NCBI RefSeq assembly: GCF_029626145.1
Contig: NZ_JARUBJ010000002.1
Span: 1,580,501 to 1,644,500, forward strand
Direction of reading: 5' to 3'
Source: Micromonospora sp. WMMD961
Lineage (GTDB): Bacteria; Actinomycetota; Actinomycetes; Mycobacteriales; Micromonosporaceae
DNA length: 64,000 nucleotides
This document shows positions 1-9,682 of this stretch, piece after piece; the stretch's first letter is position 1, and each line of letters opens with the position of its first letter. The notes beneath the pieces are model-generated. The model had not been told where the DNA came from. It searched no databases and saw only the letters and a list, made by a program, of their open reading frames with translations. Both the position numbers and the translations under genes were made by a program.

Positions 1-28
1 CCGGACCGGCGCATGGACGTCGGGCGAC

Positions 29-1303
29 TCAGATCGCCGGGCCGGCCCCACCACTGGGTACGGGTAGTGCGCTGCCCTTGACGAACGCCGACCAGCTCAG
101 GCTCCACGCCGTCCAGCCGTTGCCGGCGGCGATCTTGCGCTCGGTGCCCTTGATGGTGATCGGGTCACCGACCCGGGTCTTCTCGAACAACCACCTGGCG
201 TTCGCCATCGACACGTTCACGCAGCCGTGCGAGACGTTCTGCCGCCCCTGCACGTGCTCCGACCAGGGCGCGGCGTGGATGTACTCGCCACCCCAGGTGA
301 GCCGCTGGGCGAACTGGATATCGGTGACGTAGCGGTTGGCCGGGTCCGGGTCGTCGCGGGTGTCGAAGACCGTGGCCTCCTTCTTCTCCATCACGACCAT
401 GGTGCCGCTGGACGACGGGGTGCTCTTCTTGCCCAGGCTCACCGGGATGGTGCGCACGAGCGCGCCGTTCTCGTACACCGTCATCTTCTTGTTGGCGTTG
501 TCGACCTTCATCTCGAACGACCGGCCGATCTTCGCGGTGGCCTTGCGGTCGATGTCGCCGTAGCGGCCGTTGCTCAGCGGCATCCCCGCGATGGCGATCC
601 GCACGGTGATGGTCGTGCCCGGCTTCCAGTACTCCGGGGCCCGGTAGTAGGCCTGTGTGCCGTTGTCGACCCAGTGCCACGCTCCCGGCTGCGGCGGGTC
701 GGTGCGGACGAACATCCGCTTCTGCACCGCTGCCCGGTCCTTCTTCGGGATGCCCGGGTGGAACTCGGTGACCACCGGCATGGCCACCCCGTAGCTCTTG
801 TCGTCGAAGAGGTACAGGCCGGACCCGATTGTCGACTTCGGCTTGGCCATCGTGGTGAAGCTGCTGGTGCCCTGACTGCTCGTGCCGTCGGCTCCGCTCG
901 CCGTCAACGTGGCGGTGTAGCGGGTGCCCCACTTCAGCGGGGCGGACGGCACCCAGGCGGAACCGTCGGTGCGCAGCTTGCCCTCGACCGAACCCCCGCC
1001 GTCCGCCGTCAGGGTGACCGCGGACACCTTCCCGCCGTCCGGGAGCTTCGCGCTGATCTCCGTGCTCACCGGCCGGTTCTTCGCGCCGTCGGCCGGGCTC
1101 AGGGTGAGCGTCGGCCCGCTCGGTGTGCTCGGCGTGTTCGGATCCGGACTCGCCGACGAACCCGGCGCGGCGCCCGGGTCGGCCGCCGACGTCCCGCCGA
1201 CGAATTCCGGCTTCTTCTGCTCGCCGCCACACCCGGTCAGTGCCAGCGACGCCGCCAGAGTCAGAGCGCCCACCACCGCTCCGGCTCGCGTGAACCGTGC
1301 CAT
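29..1303 (-). CDS. L,D-transpeptidase lipoprotein (YkuD family)
   Basis: Secreted cell-wall enzyme expected to form 3-3 peptidoglycan cross-links between meso-diaminopimelate side chains. The 424-residue product has a lipoprotein signal peptide with lipobox LTGC (lipidated Cys25), a Ser/Pro-rich linker, a bacterial Ig-like domain at roughly 65-150 and a C-terminal YkuD domain. The catalytic signature SHGCVN is intact, with Cys361, and is preceded by an IHAAPW stretch that supplies active-site residues. An upstream in-frame extension exists, but the ATG at 1303 is chosen because it has an AGGTGG ribosome site and begins a proper signal peptide. Family assignment is firm; cellular role is inferred from the family. 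Confidence 0.93.
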   Translation of the reverse strand: MARFTRAGAVVGALTLAASLALTGCGGEQKKPEFVGGTSAADPGAAPGSSASPDPNTPSTPSGPTLTLSPADGAKNRPVSTEISAKLPDGGKVSAVTLTADGGGSVEGKLRTDGSAWVPSAPLKWGTRYTATLTASGADGTSSQGTSSFTTMAKPKSTIGSGLYLFDDKSYGVAMPVVTEFHPGIPKKDRAAVQKRMFVRTDPPQPGAWHWVDNGTQAYYRAPEYWKPGTTITVRIAIAGMPLSNGRYGDIDRKATAKIGRSFEMKVDNANKKMTVYENGALVRTIPVSLGKKSTPSSSGTMVVMEKKEATVFDTRDDPDPANRYVTDIQFAQRLTWGGEYIHAAPWSEHVQGRQNVSHGCVNVSMANARWLFEKTRVGDPITIKGTERKIAAGNGWTAWSLSWSAFVKGSALPVPSGGAGPAI

Positions 1304-1442
1304 GCCCACCTCTGTTCTCGCGTACCTGGCGGACATCGTGCCGCATCGACGCCGCAACCCACGTCCCCGGCTTCAGCCGGTGCGACGGTTTGCGGCATTT
1401 TGTCGGCAAAGCTCGACCGAAGGGGGGAGTCGGGTAACCGAA

Positions 1443-1472
1443 TTGGAGCCCGGGTTCCGGGGGTGCTAATGT
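1443..1472 (+). promoter_or_regulatory. Predicted promoter of first tRNA-Lys
   Basis: TTGGAG (1443-1448) and TAATGT (1467-1472) are 18 bp apart, and TGC just upstream of the -10 box resembles an extended -10. The second tRNA-Lys copy has TGC-TAGCGT (4829-4834) in the matching place, about 19 bases before the mature tRNA. Inferred from sequence only. Confidence 0.45.
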
Positions 1473-1490
1473 TCTCTCCGTTGCCGACGA

Positions 1491-1566
1491 GCGCCGCTAG
1501 CTCAACTGGCAGAGCAGCGGACTCTTAATCCGCGGGTTCGGGGTTCGAGTCCCTGGCGGCGCACCA
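1491..1566 (+). tRNA. tRNA-Lys (anticodon CUU), copy 1, CCA encoded
   Basis: A 76-base cloverleaf with a 7-bp acceptor stem (GCGCCGC pairing with GCGGCGC), anticodon stem GCGGA/TCCGC, loop CTCTTAA with anticodon CTT, T-loop TTCGAGT and an encoded CCA end. The mature gene and 13 bases upstream are identical to a second copy at 4854-4929. Confidence 0.97.
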
Positions 1567-1574
1567 ACGATCAA

Positions 1575-1613
1575 GGCTCTGACTGGTGGTTACTACCTGG
1601 TCAGGGCCTTTTT
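1575..1613 (+). terminator. Rho-independent terminator after tRNA-Lys copy 1
   Basis: A 12-bp stem with several G-T pairs, starting GGCTCTGAC and closing GGTCAGGGCC, is followed by five T residues, nine bases after the tRNA. Confidence 0.8.
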
Positions 1614-1707
1614 CGCACCGGCGGATGACGGCGCAGGGCGTCACCGCTGGGACCGGTCCCCGACAGAGCGTACGAAGATCGGCCGCCGCGCCCCTACAGT
1701 CCGCACC

Positions 1708-4700
1708 ATGAGGTGGACGGCGCGACTCGCGGCCACAATTCCCGTACTGCTCACCGCCCTGGCTGCCGGCGCGGTGAGTGCCGTCGCGGCGCCCGCCGAC
1801 GGCGGTCTCGGCCTAGCCCTGCGGCCCGGCCAGACCGACTACCGGGCCGGCGACCAGGTCCGCCTCGACCTCACTGTCACGAACACCACAGGCACGGCCT
1901 GCGCGCTGCCGACCAGCGCCGTCGGCACCGTCCAGGTGACCGGGGTACGCCTCGACGGGCGCGACCTCACGCCGACGCTGGCCCGCAGCTTCCACGACGA
2001 CGGCATCGGTGCTGCCGCCACCGCAGGGCTCACCACTGTGGAACCCGGTGCGACAACGACGGTGAGCCTGACCGGCGTACGCCTGCACGACGGTGACACG
2101 CCCGACGCGGTGCTGCTCCGCTCGGTGGCAGCAACCCCGGACGGCGGTGGCCTGGACACGTTGTGGCCGGTCGGCGCCCCCGGCCGGTACGAGGTGACCG
2201 CCGGCTACCTGCCACTGCCGGTGACCGGCGCGACCAGCCTCTGCGCGGGCGGGACCACGCTGCGGACGACCACCTTCACTGTTGGTGACGGCGACGGCGT
2301 GACCGGCCAGCGCTGGCTGTGGCTTGCCGGCGGAGCGTTGCTGCTGACGCTGCTCACCGTCGCGCTCGTGGTGGTCCTCCGGCGGAGACGCCGCCGGCCG
2401 GCCGCCGCCGCGGTGGCACTGCTGCTGGTGTCCGTCGGCGCACTGGTCGCCGGCGGGCCCCGGCCAGCCCGGGCCGATTACGCGGTGGACCCGACCGGTG
2501 GCGTGCCGGTCAGCGGCGTCGACTTCCAGGGCGCTGTCGACGCCTGCCTGAAGGGATTCGCCGCGCCCGGCGGGGACCCGTCCGGCCTGCTCCCGCGGCT
2601 GCGGGACAAGAAGTCACCCCGGGTGCGGATCATCCCGACCACCGGCGGCTCGGGCGCGTTCGAGACCCCGGACAGCCCCGACGGGAAGGGCTCCTCGACG
2701 GTCACCTGGAATCCGACCTCCGTCGACCCGTACGGCGACGGTGTGTCCCGGGACCCCTGCGCCGCGCTCTACCACGAGCTGAACCACGCCGACGACATCT
2801 CCCAGAACAAGGTTCCGCAGGGCGACTGCGGCAGCACCGGCATCCGTACCGCCGAGGTGAAGGCGACACTCGCGGAGAACCGGTATCGGGCGGCGAAGGG
2901 CCTGCCACCGCGTACCGAGTACGACGGGAAGACGCTGCCGAAGAGCCTCGACGAGTGCAAGAAACCGGCGAAGAAGAAGCCCCCGCAGAAGGGGCCGGTG
3001 AAGCTCTGCGAGGAGGGTGCCAACTGCGGCGGCAGCAACGGTGACCCGCACCTGGTCACGTTCGACCGGGTTGCCTACGACTTCCAGGCTGTGGGCGAGT
3101 TCACGCTGGTCACCGCCGCCGGCAACGACCCGCTGGAGGTGCAGGTCCGGCAGGCGCCGATGACCGGCACCCGGACCGCCTCGGTCAACTCGGCGGTCGC
3201 GTTCCGGGTCGGCGCCCACCGGGTGGCGCTCACGCTCACCGACGGCGGCACCCGGGTACACGTCGACGGCGCGTCGGTGGCCGCGCCGCCGGAACGCACC
3301 GATCTGCCCGGCGGTGGCACCCTCACCCGCCGTCCCTCCGACACCGGACCCACCGACGGGTACGACGTGACGTGGCCGGACGGCTCCGCGGCGGCGGTCG
3401 ACCAGATCGGCCACTACGGCTACCGGGTGCTGGTCAAGCTCTCCGACGGCCGGGCCGGGAAGGTCCGCGGCCTGCTCGGCGACTTCGACGGCGACCCGGC
3501 CGACGACATCGCACCCTCCAACGGGAGCGCGCTCACCCAGCCGGTGCCGTTCACGCAGCTCTACCCCGCGTACGCGGACAGTTGGCGGGTCACCCCGGAA
3601 CGCTCGCTGCTGCACTACGACGACGGGCAGGACACCGGCACGTTCACCGACCGCACCTTCCCCGAACGGGAGGTCACCGTCGGCGACCTCGACCCGGCCC
3701 GTCGCGCCACGGCCGAGCAGATCTGCCGGTGGGCCGGCATCACCGTCCCCGCCCAGCTCGCCGAGTGCGTCTTCGACGTCGCGGTCAGCGGTCGCCCCGA
3801 GTTCGCGGTGGCCGGCGCCACCACCGAGCAGGTCGCCCCGCCCGCCGCCACGTCGATCACGGCCGTACCCATCGCGACCGCCAGCCTGACCCTCGGCGGG
3901 CCGCCGCTGACGTTCCCCGGCCAGGCCGGTGACGCCGTCTTCGTCGACGTCACCGCGCCCGGGATCGCCAACCGCTGTTCGCCGTACGCGCTCACCGACC
4001 CGAGCGGCCAGTACATCGGGGGCGGCTGCGCCATCAACGGCCTCGGGTACATCGACCGCGTCGACCTCACCACCACCGGCACGTACGCCGTGCGGGTCAC
4101 CGCCGCCCCCGGCGACACCGGACGAGCAGCAGTCCGGGTGTACGTGACCCGGGACGTCGACGGCACGCTGCAAGCGAACGGCCCGGAGGTCACCGCGATC
4201 CTGGACCATCCCGGCGCGCGGGCCCGGTACCGGTTCACCGGGCAGCAGGGTGAGCGCGTCTTCGTCGAGGTGCCCACGAGCACACTTCCCAACCAGTGCT
4301 CCCCGCTGGAACTGCGCGACGCCGAGGATCGGCTGCTGACCAGCGGCTGCGTGATCAACGGCGTCGGCGAGATCGACGGCACCCTGCTGCCCGCCGACGG
4401 GACGTACACAGTGGTGGTCGACCCGACGGGACGCACCACCGGCGCGACCACACTGCGGCTGGTCAGCAGCCGCGACCAGGCGGCGACGATCACCGTCGGC
4501 GGTCCGCCGGTCGTCGTCACCGTCGACCGTCCCGGCGCGGTCACCACCTACCGGTTCACCGCTGGCGCCGGCACTTCGGTGAGTCTGGCCGCGACTGCCT
4601 CCGACCTACCCGACCAGTGCGGCGTGCTGGAGCTACGCGCCCCCGACGACAGCCCGATCACCAGCGGCTGCGTGGTCAACGGGGCTGGCGATATCGGGCC

Positions 4701-4788
4701 GACAGTGCTGCCGGCCTCCGGCGCGTACACGGTGGTGGTGGACCCGTCCGGGGTCGCCACCGGGCGGGTCACGCTGACGCTGCGGTGA
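1708..4788 (+). CDS. Secreted multidomain protein: M91-like metalloprotease plus VWD domain and C-terminal repeats
   Basis: Large exported protein of 1026 residues without a recognised name. Residues 1-28 form a signal peptide. A roughly 170-residue N-terminal domain ends in a transmembrane helix (203-224) and six arginines, then a second hydrophobic stretch (237-250) ends in an ARA cleavage-like site, as if two exported proteins had been joined. Next comes a zinc-protease-like domain with HELNH (His356, Glu357, His360) and a downstream EVKATLAENRYR segment, resembling peptidase M91. Residue 443 onward begins a von Willebrand type D domain (NGDPHLVTFD). The C-terminus holds three repeats of about 100 residues, each with two conserved cysteines. 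TACAGT at 1695-1700 ends seven bases before the ATG, so a leaderless transcript is possible. Substrate is unknown. Confidence 0.85.
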   Translation: MRWTARLAATIPVLLTALAAGAVSAVAAPADGGLGLALRPGQTDYRAGDQVRLDLTVTNTTGTACALPTSAVGTVQVTGVRLDGRDLTPTLARSFHDDGIGAAATAGLTTVEPGATTTVSLTGVRLHDGDTPDAVLLRSVAATPDGGGLDTLWPVGAPGRYEVTAGYLPLPVTGATSLCAGGTTLRTTTFTVGDGDGVTGQRWLWLAGGALLLTLLTVALVVVLRRRRRRPAAAAVALLLVSVGALVAGGPRPARADYAVDPTGGVPVSGVDFQGAVDACLKGFAAPGGDPSGLLPRLRDKKSPRVRIIPTTGGSGAFETPDSPDGKGSSTVTWNPTSVDPYGDGVSRDPCAALYHELNHADDISQNKVPQGDCGSTGIRTAEVKATLAENRYRAAKGLPPRTEYDGKTLPKSLDECKKPAKKKPPQKGPVKLCEEGANCGGSNGDPHLVTFDRVAYDFQAVGEFTLVTAAGNDPLEVQVRQAPMTGTRTASVNSAVAFRVGAHRVALTLTDGGTRVHVDGASVAAPPERTDLPGGGTLTRRPSDTGPTDGYDVTWPDGSAAAVDQIGHYGYRVLVKLSDGRAGKVRGLLGDFDGDPADDIAPSNGSALTQPVPFTQLYPAYADSWRVTPERSLLHYDDGQDTGTFTDRTFPEREVTVGDLDPARRATAEQICRWAGITVPAQLAECVFDVAVSGRPEFAVAGATTEQVAPPAATSITAVPIATASLTLGGPPLTFPGQAGDAVFVDVTAPGIANRCSPYALTDPSGQYIGGGCAINGLGYIDRVDLTTTGTYAVRVTAAPGDTGRAAVRVYVTRDVDGTLQANGPEVTAILDHPGARARYRFTGQQGERVFVEVPTSTLPNQCSPLELRDAEDRLLTSGCVINGVGEIDGTLLPADGTYTVVVDPTGRTTGATTLRLVSSRDQAATITVGGPPVVVTVDRPGAVTTYRFTAGAGTSVSLAATASDLPDQCGVLELRAPDDSPITSGCVVNGAGDIGPTVLPASGAYTVVVDPSGVATGRVTLTLR

Positions 4789-4853
4789 GGCGGACCCCTG
4801 CCTGTTCGGGGCGACGTGCGGGACGTGCTAGCGTCTCGTCCCGTTGCCGACGA

Positions 4854-4929
4854 GCGCCGCTAGCTCAACTGGCAGAGCAGCGGACTCTTAATCCGCGGGT
4901 TCGGGGTTCGAGTCCCTGGCGGCGCACCA
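4854..4929 (+). tRNA. tRNA-Lys (anticodon CUU), copy 2, CCA encoded
   Basis: Identical over all 76 bases to the copy at 1491-1566, including CCA. Identity extends 13 bases upstream (from 4841), while the promoter region and the terminator differ between copies. The duplication flanks the large secreted-protease gene. Confidence 0.97.
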
Positions 4930-4936
4930 CTGAGAT

Positions 4937-4976
4937 GGGCCCTGACCTGGGTTTCCACCTGGGTCGGGGCCTTCTT
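4937..4976 (+). terminator. Terminator after tRNA-Lys copy 2
   Basis: GGCCCTGACC pairs with GGTCGGGGCC (one G-T pair) across a short loop and is followed by CTTCTT. It begins seven bases after the tRNA. The remaining stretch to the next gene (4977-5174) shows nothing I can assign. Confidence 0.75.
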
Positions 4977-5174
4977 CATGTTCCGTGCCCGTAGCCGGGT
5001 GCTCGGAAGCCGTTGGACCGTTCCGTGCCTGGAGCGACACGGCCTGCGTTGGTGGACGTCGCCGGGCATCTTCGATTCGTGGTTTCAGGTTGGTGTCGTC
5101 GGCTGGTGGGCGACAACCGCCGCGTCGGGGATGTGGTCGTCGGTGAGTGGGGCGACACGTTCGGAACGGGGATT

Positions 5175-6038
5175 TCAAGCCACCGGCGTGTTCGCCCACT
5201 GGGCGAGCAACTTCAGTGCCTCGTGGGATGGGCTGTCTGGTTCGGCGGTGAACACCACGAGGTGTTGGTCGGACTTGCCGCTGACGTCGAATTGCTGCGA
5301 ATCGAGGGCGAGCGGACCGACCAGTGGATGTTGGTAGATCTTGCGGCGCAGCGTGGCGCCGGTCACGAGGTGGCCGCCCCACCATGCGCGAAAGTCCGCG
5401 TCTTTGACGCAGAGAGTCCCGACAAGTTCGGCCAGGCGCTGATCGCTCGGGTAGTTCCGGGCCTCCATGCGTAGATAGGCGACGCATTCCTGGGCGGCCC
5501 TGGCCCAGTCGGTGTTCAATTCCCGGTAACCCGGATCGAGAAAAGTGAGCCAGACAAGGTTCCGGTGCCGCTCCGGCAGTGCCCCATAATCGGTGAACAA
5601 GGCAGCGGCCAGGGGATTCCAGGCGAGGATGTCCAGTCTCCGACCGAATACGTAGGCGGGAATTTCGTACAGGCTATCGAGCAATCGCTGGGTCTGCGGG
5701 TCAACCCGCGACGTGGTCTGAGTACGGGATCCTGGGCGCTGTTTCGGCCCTGCGATCGAGTGCAAGTACTCCCGGCCGTCGCGGTCGAGACCAAGCGCGT
5801 CCGCGAGGGCGTCGAGGACCTCGGGTGACGCAGTGGTGACGCGTCCCTGCTCGAGCCGGGCCAGATAGTCCGCGCTGACATTGGCCAGCTGGGCGACCTC
5901 TTCACGGCGCAGCCCGGGAACGCGGCGCCGCCGGCCGCCGCCGGGTAGGCCGACGTCGTCCGGCTGGATACGTGCACGGCTGGCGCGCAAAAACTCGGCA
6001 AGCGGATTGCTCACGCTGGACGCCGGGCGCTTGGACAT
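5175..6038 (-). CDS. XRE-family regulator with MmyB-like ligand-binding domain
   Basis: DNA-binding transcription factor of 287 residues. The N-terminal helix-turn-helix (about 20-85) carries the typical LRREEVAQLANVS and DYLARLEQGR segments; the rest (about 105-280) matches the MmyB-like sensor domain common in actinomycetes. The ATG at 6038 is preferred over an upstream in-frame TTG at 6047. It is transcribed away from a short-chain dehydrogenase, the usual arrangement for this family, so it probably controls that gene and itself. The inducer is unknown. Confidence 0.9.
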   Translation of the reverse strand: MSKRPASSVSNPLAEFLRASRARIQPDDVGLPGGGRRRRVPGLRREEVAQLANVSADYLARLEQGRVTTASPEVLDALADALGLDRDGREYLHSIAGPKQRPGSRTQTTSRVDPQTQRLLDSLYEIPAYVFGRRLDILAWNPLAAALFTDYGALPERHRNLVWLTFLDPGYRELNTDWARAAQECVAYLRMEARNYPSDQRLAELVGTLCVKDADFRAWWGGHLVTGATLRRKIYQHPLVGPLALDSQQFDVSGKSDQHLVVFTAEPDSPSHEALKLLAQWANTPVA

Positions 6039-6073
6039 GAAACCCAACCTACCCCCGGGCCTCGGCGGATACC

Positions 6074-6090
6074 TGGGACTTTCTTTCCCA
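6074..6090. promoter_or_regulatory. Candidate operator between regulator and SDR gene
   Basis: An inverted repeat, TGGGA-N7-TCCCA, lies in the 195-bp gap between the divergent regulator and dehydrogenase genes. Position fits a local operator, but the arms are only 5 bp. Confidence 0.3.
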
Positions 6091-6233
6091 TGAAAAACCG
6101 AACCTGGCCGGCCCGATCTACCACGGTGAGACTAGGACGCATCAGCAAGCCACCACTTGCCCGGACAGCAGCAAAGCCCGTAGAGGGCACGGATGTCCGG
6201 GCCGGTACCAACTAATGGGAGAGGAAGCCCTCC

Positions 6234-7106
6234 ATGTCGAAAACGATCGTGGTGACCGGTACCGCAACTGGAATGGGCCGGGCCATCGTCGAAAAGTTCG
6301 CCGCCGAAGGCTGGAACGTGGTCGCGACGGTCCGCAAGGAGGCCGACCTGACGGTGCACGATGGATTGGAGCGGGTCAGGACGCTGCTGCTGGACGTCGA
6401 TGACGAGCAGGCGGCAGGGCCCTTCGCGCAGGCCGCCGTGGAGCAGTTCGGAAAGGTCGACGTCTTGGTCAACAATGCGGGTTTCTACCAGATGGGGCCT
6501 GTGGAGGTGAGCAGCATGGACCAGATCCACCGGCAGTTCCAGACCAACGTGTTCGGACTGATCGCGCTCAGCCAGGCCTTCCTGCCGATCTTCCGCGCCC
6601 AGCGCTCCGGAACGATCATCAACATCTCCTCGTTGACCGCCGAGCAGGGTTATCCGTACAGCGCCGTCTACGCCGCCTCCAAGGCAGCCGTGGCGGCGCT
6701 CAGCGAGGGGATGAGCCTGGAGGTGGCCGCCTTCGGCATCGCGGTCAAGGCCGTCCTGCCCGGACAGCACTCCACCCGCATTTTCACGAAGATCGACATT
6801 GCGCAGGACGTCCCTGCGGACTACCAGGCTGGAATCGATGCGTTCTTCTCCAAGAACGCGCCGACCGGCTCCGACCCGTCGATTACCGCCGACGTCGTGT
6901 ACCGAGCCGCCGTCGACGGGGACAACACCAAGGTTCGTTACTACTCCGCACCGGACTCGGCAGCCATTCCCAGGGCCAAGCAGATCCTGGGCACCGACGG
7001 CTACTGGGCGGAGTTCCGTACCGCCGTCCTCGCAGAGCCCAGCCCGCTGTTCACTGCGTTGATCCCGCGCCCGGGCGAGCATCCGATCGATTGGCAGATC
7101 TCCTGA
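6234..7106 (+). CDS. SDR-family NAD(P)-dependent oxidoreductase
   Basis: Classical short-chain dehydrogenase/reductase of 290 residues. The N-terminal Rossmann motif TGTATGMG binds the cofactor, NNAG is present near residue 82, and the active site has Tyr146 and Lys150 in YAASK, preceded by the INISS serine strand. A GAGGAAG ribosome site lies just upstream of the ATG. It is divergent from an MmyB-type regulator and probably responds to that regulator's ligand. Substrate cannot be read from the sequence. Confidence 0.92.
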   Translation: MSKTIVVTGTATGMGRAIVEKFAAEGWNVVATVRKEADLTVHDGLERVRTLLLDVDDEQAAGPFAQAAVEQFGKVDVLVNNAGFYQMGPVEVSSMDQIHRQFQTNVFGLIALSQAFLPIFRAQRSGTIINISSLTAEQGYPYSAVYAASKAAVAALSEGMSLEVAAFGIAVKAVLPGQHSTRIFTKIDIAQDVPADYQAGIDAFFSKNAPTGSDPSITADVVYRAAVDGDNTKVRYYSAPDSAAIPRAKQILGTDGYWAEFRTAVLAEPSPLFTALIPRPGEHPIDWQIS

Positions 7107-7321
7107 CCATGCGCTGACTCCGTCTCGGGTAACAGGCGGCTCGGTCGGCTGGCCGATCCCGGCAACCGCCACCGGGGCCGGCCAGCGGCCGTCAGCCATG
7201 GCTCCCACAGCGAGACGCTGCCCGGTCCCGACATGCGACTTGATCAGCTCGACGGAGGTGACGATCCTCAGTCACCCTCTAGATGCCGGATCTCGCCTGC
7301 TTTGTCCTTATAGATGAAAGA

Positions 7322-7750
7322 ATGATTATCGTGACGACGAACCATCCGACAGACCCGGGGTATGCCGCCGCGCTGGACACGGCTGAGCGTCTGCTGGGCT
7401 TCCGCTTGGAGCGCTTTCTTGGCGCCACGCCTGGTGAGCCAGCTAACGGCGCAGACTTCAAACGGATCGCGACGATGCACGCCTTCGGCGACGTCTGGCC
7501 GCGCACCGAGCACCTAGATACACGGACGCGGGCACTGGTGTCCGTCACCATCGCGGCGACACTCGGCGTCCTGGAGCCCCTCCGTGGTCAACTTCGCATC
7601 GCGCTCAACGCCGGCGCCGCCAAGGAAGAGATCGCCGAAGTCTTTCTTCAGGTAGCGGCCTACGCTGGCGTAGCACGCGCGTTCGACGGCTACCAGGTCG
7701 CGGCTCAGGTCTTCGCAGAGAACCCGCAACGCTCAGACCCTGGTAAGTAA
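7322..7750 (+). CDS. Carboxymuconolactone decarboxylase family protein
   Basis: A 142-residue all-helical protein of the AhpD/CMD superfamily. The core TRTRALVSVTIAATLG and the GAAKEEIAEVFLQ segment resemble PcaC-type gamma-carboxymuconolactone decarboxylases. It has no CxxC pair, so it is not a peroxidase-type AhpD. The start is uncertain: ATG 7322 is taken, with GTG 7331 or an upstream 7283 start as alternatives. Reaction is unproven; no other protocatechuate-pathway gene is nearby. Confidence 0.82.
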   Translation: MIIVTTNHPTDPGYAAALDTAERLLGFRLERFLGATPGEPANGADFKRIATMHAFGDVWPRTEHLDTRTRALVSVTIAATLGVLEPLRGQLRIALNAGAAKEEIAEVFLQVAAYAGVARAFDGYQVAAQVFAENPQRSDPGK

Positions 7751-7757
7751 GGGGTTC

Positions 7758-7797
7758 AGGGGTCAGGCCCGGTCCGGTTGGACCGGGCCTGACCCCT
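7758..7797 (+). terminator. Strong hairpin after CMD gene
   Basis: A perfect 18-bp stem (7758-7775 with 7780-7797) with loop GGTT lies seven bases after the stop codon. The A/T tail is weak, as often in actinomycete terminators. Confidence 0.75.
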
Positions 7798-7835
7798 TCC
7801 GGTCAGCGCCATGAGCCGGACGAAGTGCCGGTTCA

Positions 7836-8078
7836 GGTTTCGCGGCTCGATGGGGTATCGATGCCGGTTGTGAAGACCAGGTCGAAGTCCAACCGCCGGC
7901 CAACCACGTCGACACGTTCGTCCGCTCCGGTGCGTACCCAACGGCACTTCCGCTGCCCTTCGTGGTCGGCCGCGACCTGGTCGGCCGGGTCCCGGTGCCG
8001 CTGTCGGCGGTCGCCGACGCGCACCGGATGATCGAGCAGGGCGAGCTGCGCGGTCGCCGAGCGGTGATCACTCCATAG
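7836..8078 (+). pseudogene. Remnant of an MDR/quinone-oxidoreductase gene with internal deletion
   Basis: One open frame ending at TAG 8076-8078 joins two pieces typical of zinc-independent medium-chain dehydrogenases. The first encodes ANHVDTFVRSGAY and LPFVVGRDLVGRV, normally found at residues 40-80. The second encodes VADAHRMIEQGELRGRRAV, normally at the C-terminus. About 200 intervening residues, including the nucleotide-binding fold, are missing, and no convincing start codon or ribosome site exists (TGA at 7812 closes the frame upstream). It cannot encode a working enzyme. The left boundary is approximate. Confidence 0.7.
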
Positions 8079-8128
8079 CGTCGGCTTTCCCGGGGTACGC
8101 CGGCAGTCGGGACGCCAGGTCGCGTCGG

Positions 8129-9502
<1,374 letters not shown>

Positions 9503-9573
9503 TCATCAATAGATGCCCACCTATAGTTGCGCGAATCGCGCACCTTCCTGACCGTGGTGCCGTGGTGGGGTCG

Positions 9574-9587
9574 TCGAAGCGCTTCGA
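9574..9587. promoter_or_regulatory. Perfect palindromic operator before the GH3 gene
   Basis: TCGAAGCGCTTCGA is a perfect 14-bp palindrome with the central GCGC common to LacI-family operators. It lies about 95 bases upstream of the GH3 start. The 441-bp gap 9242-9682 otherwise shows only the cre-like site and a GAGGAG ribosome site at its right end. Confidence 0.5.
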
Positions 9588-9682
9588 TGATTCGTCGTTC
9601 AGGCCCGTCAGCCGGGTGTCGAGCCTGGCCACGCTGGTCTTGGCGCTGAATCGCGCCTGTCGTACGACAAGAGGAGAACCGC

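Noticed and set aside
1478..4929. tRNA duplication as prophage or integrative-element attachment sites
   Set aside because: The repeat covers the whole tRNA and upstream DNA rather than its 3' end, and there is no integrase or phage gene between the copies.
4977..5174. Possible small gene between tRNA-Lys copy 2 and the XRE regulator
   Set aside because: No frame shows both coding bias and a start signal; the stretch is left unassigned.
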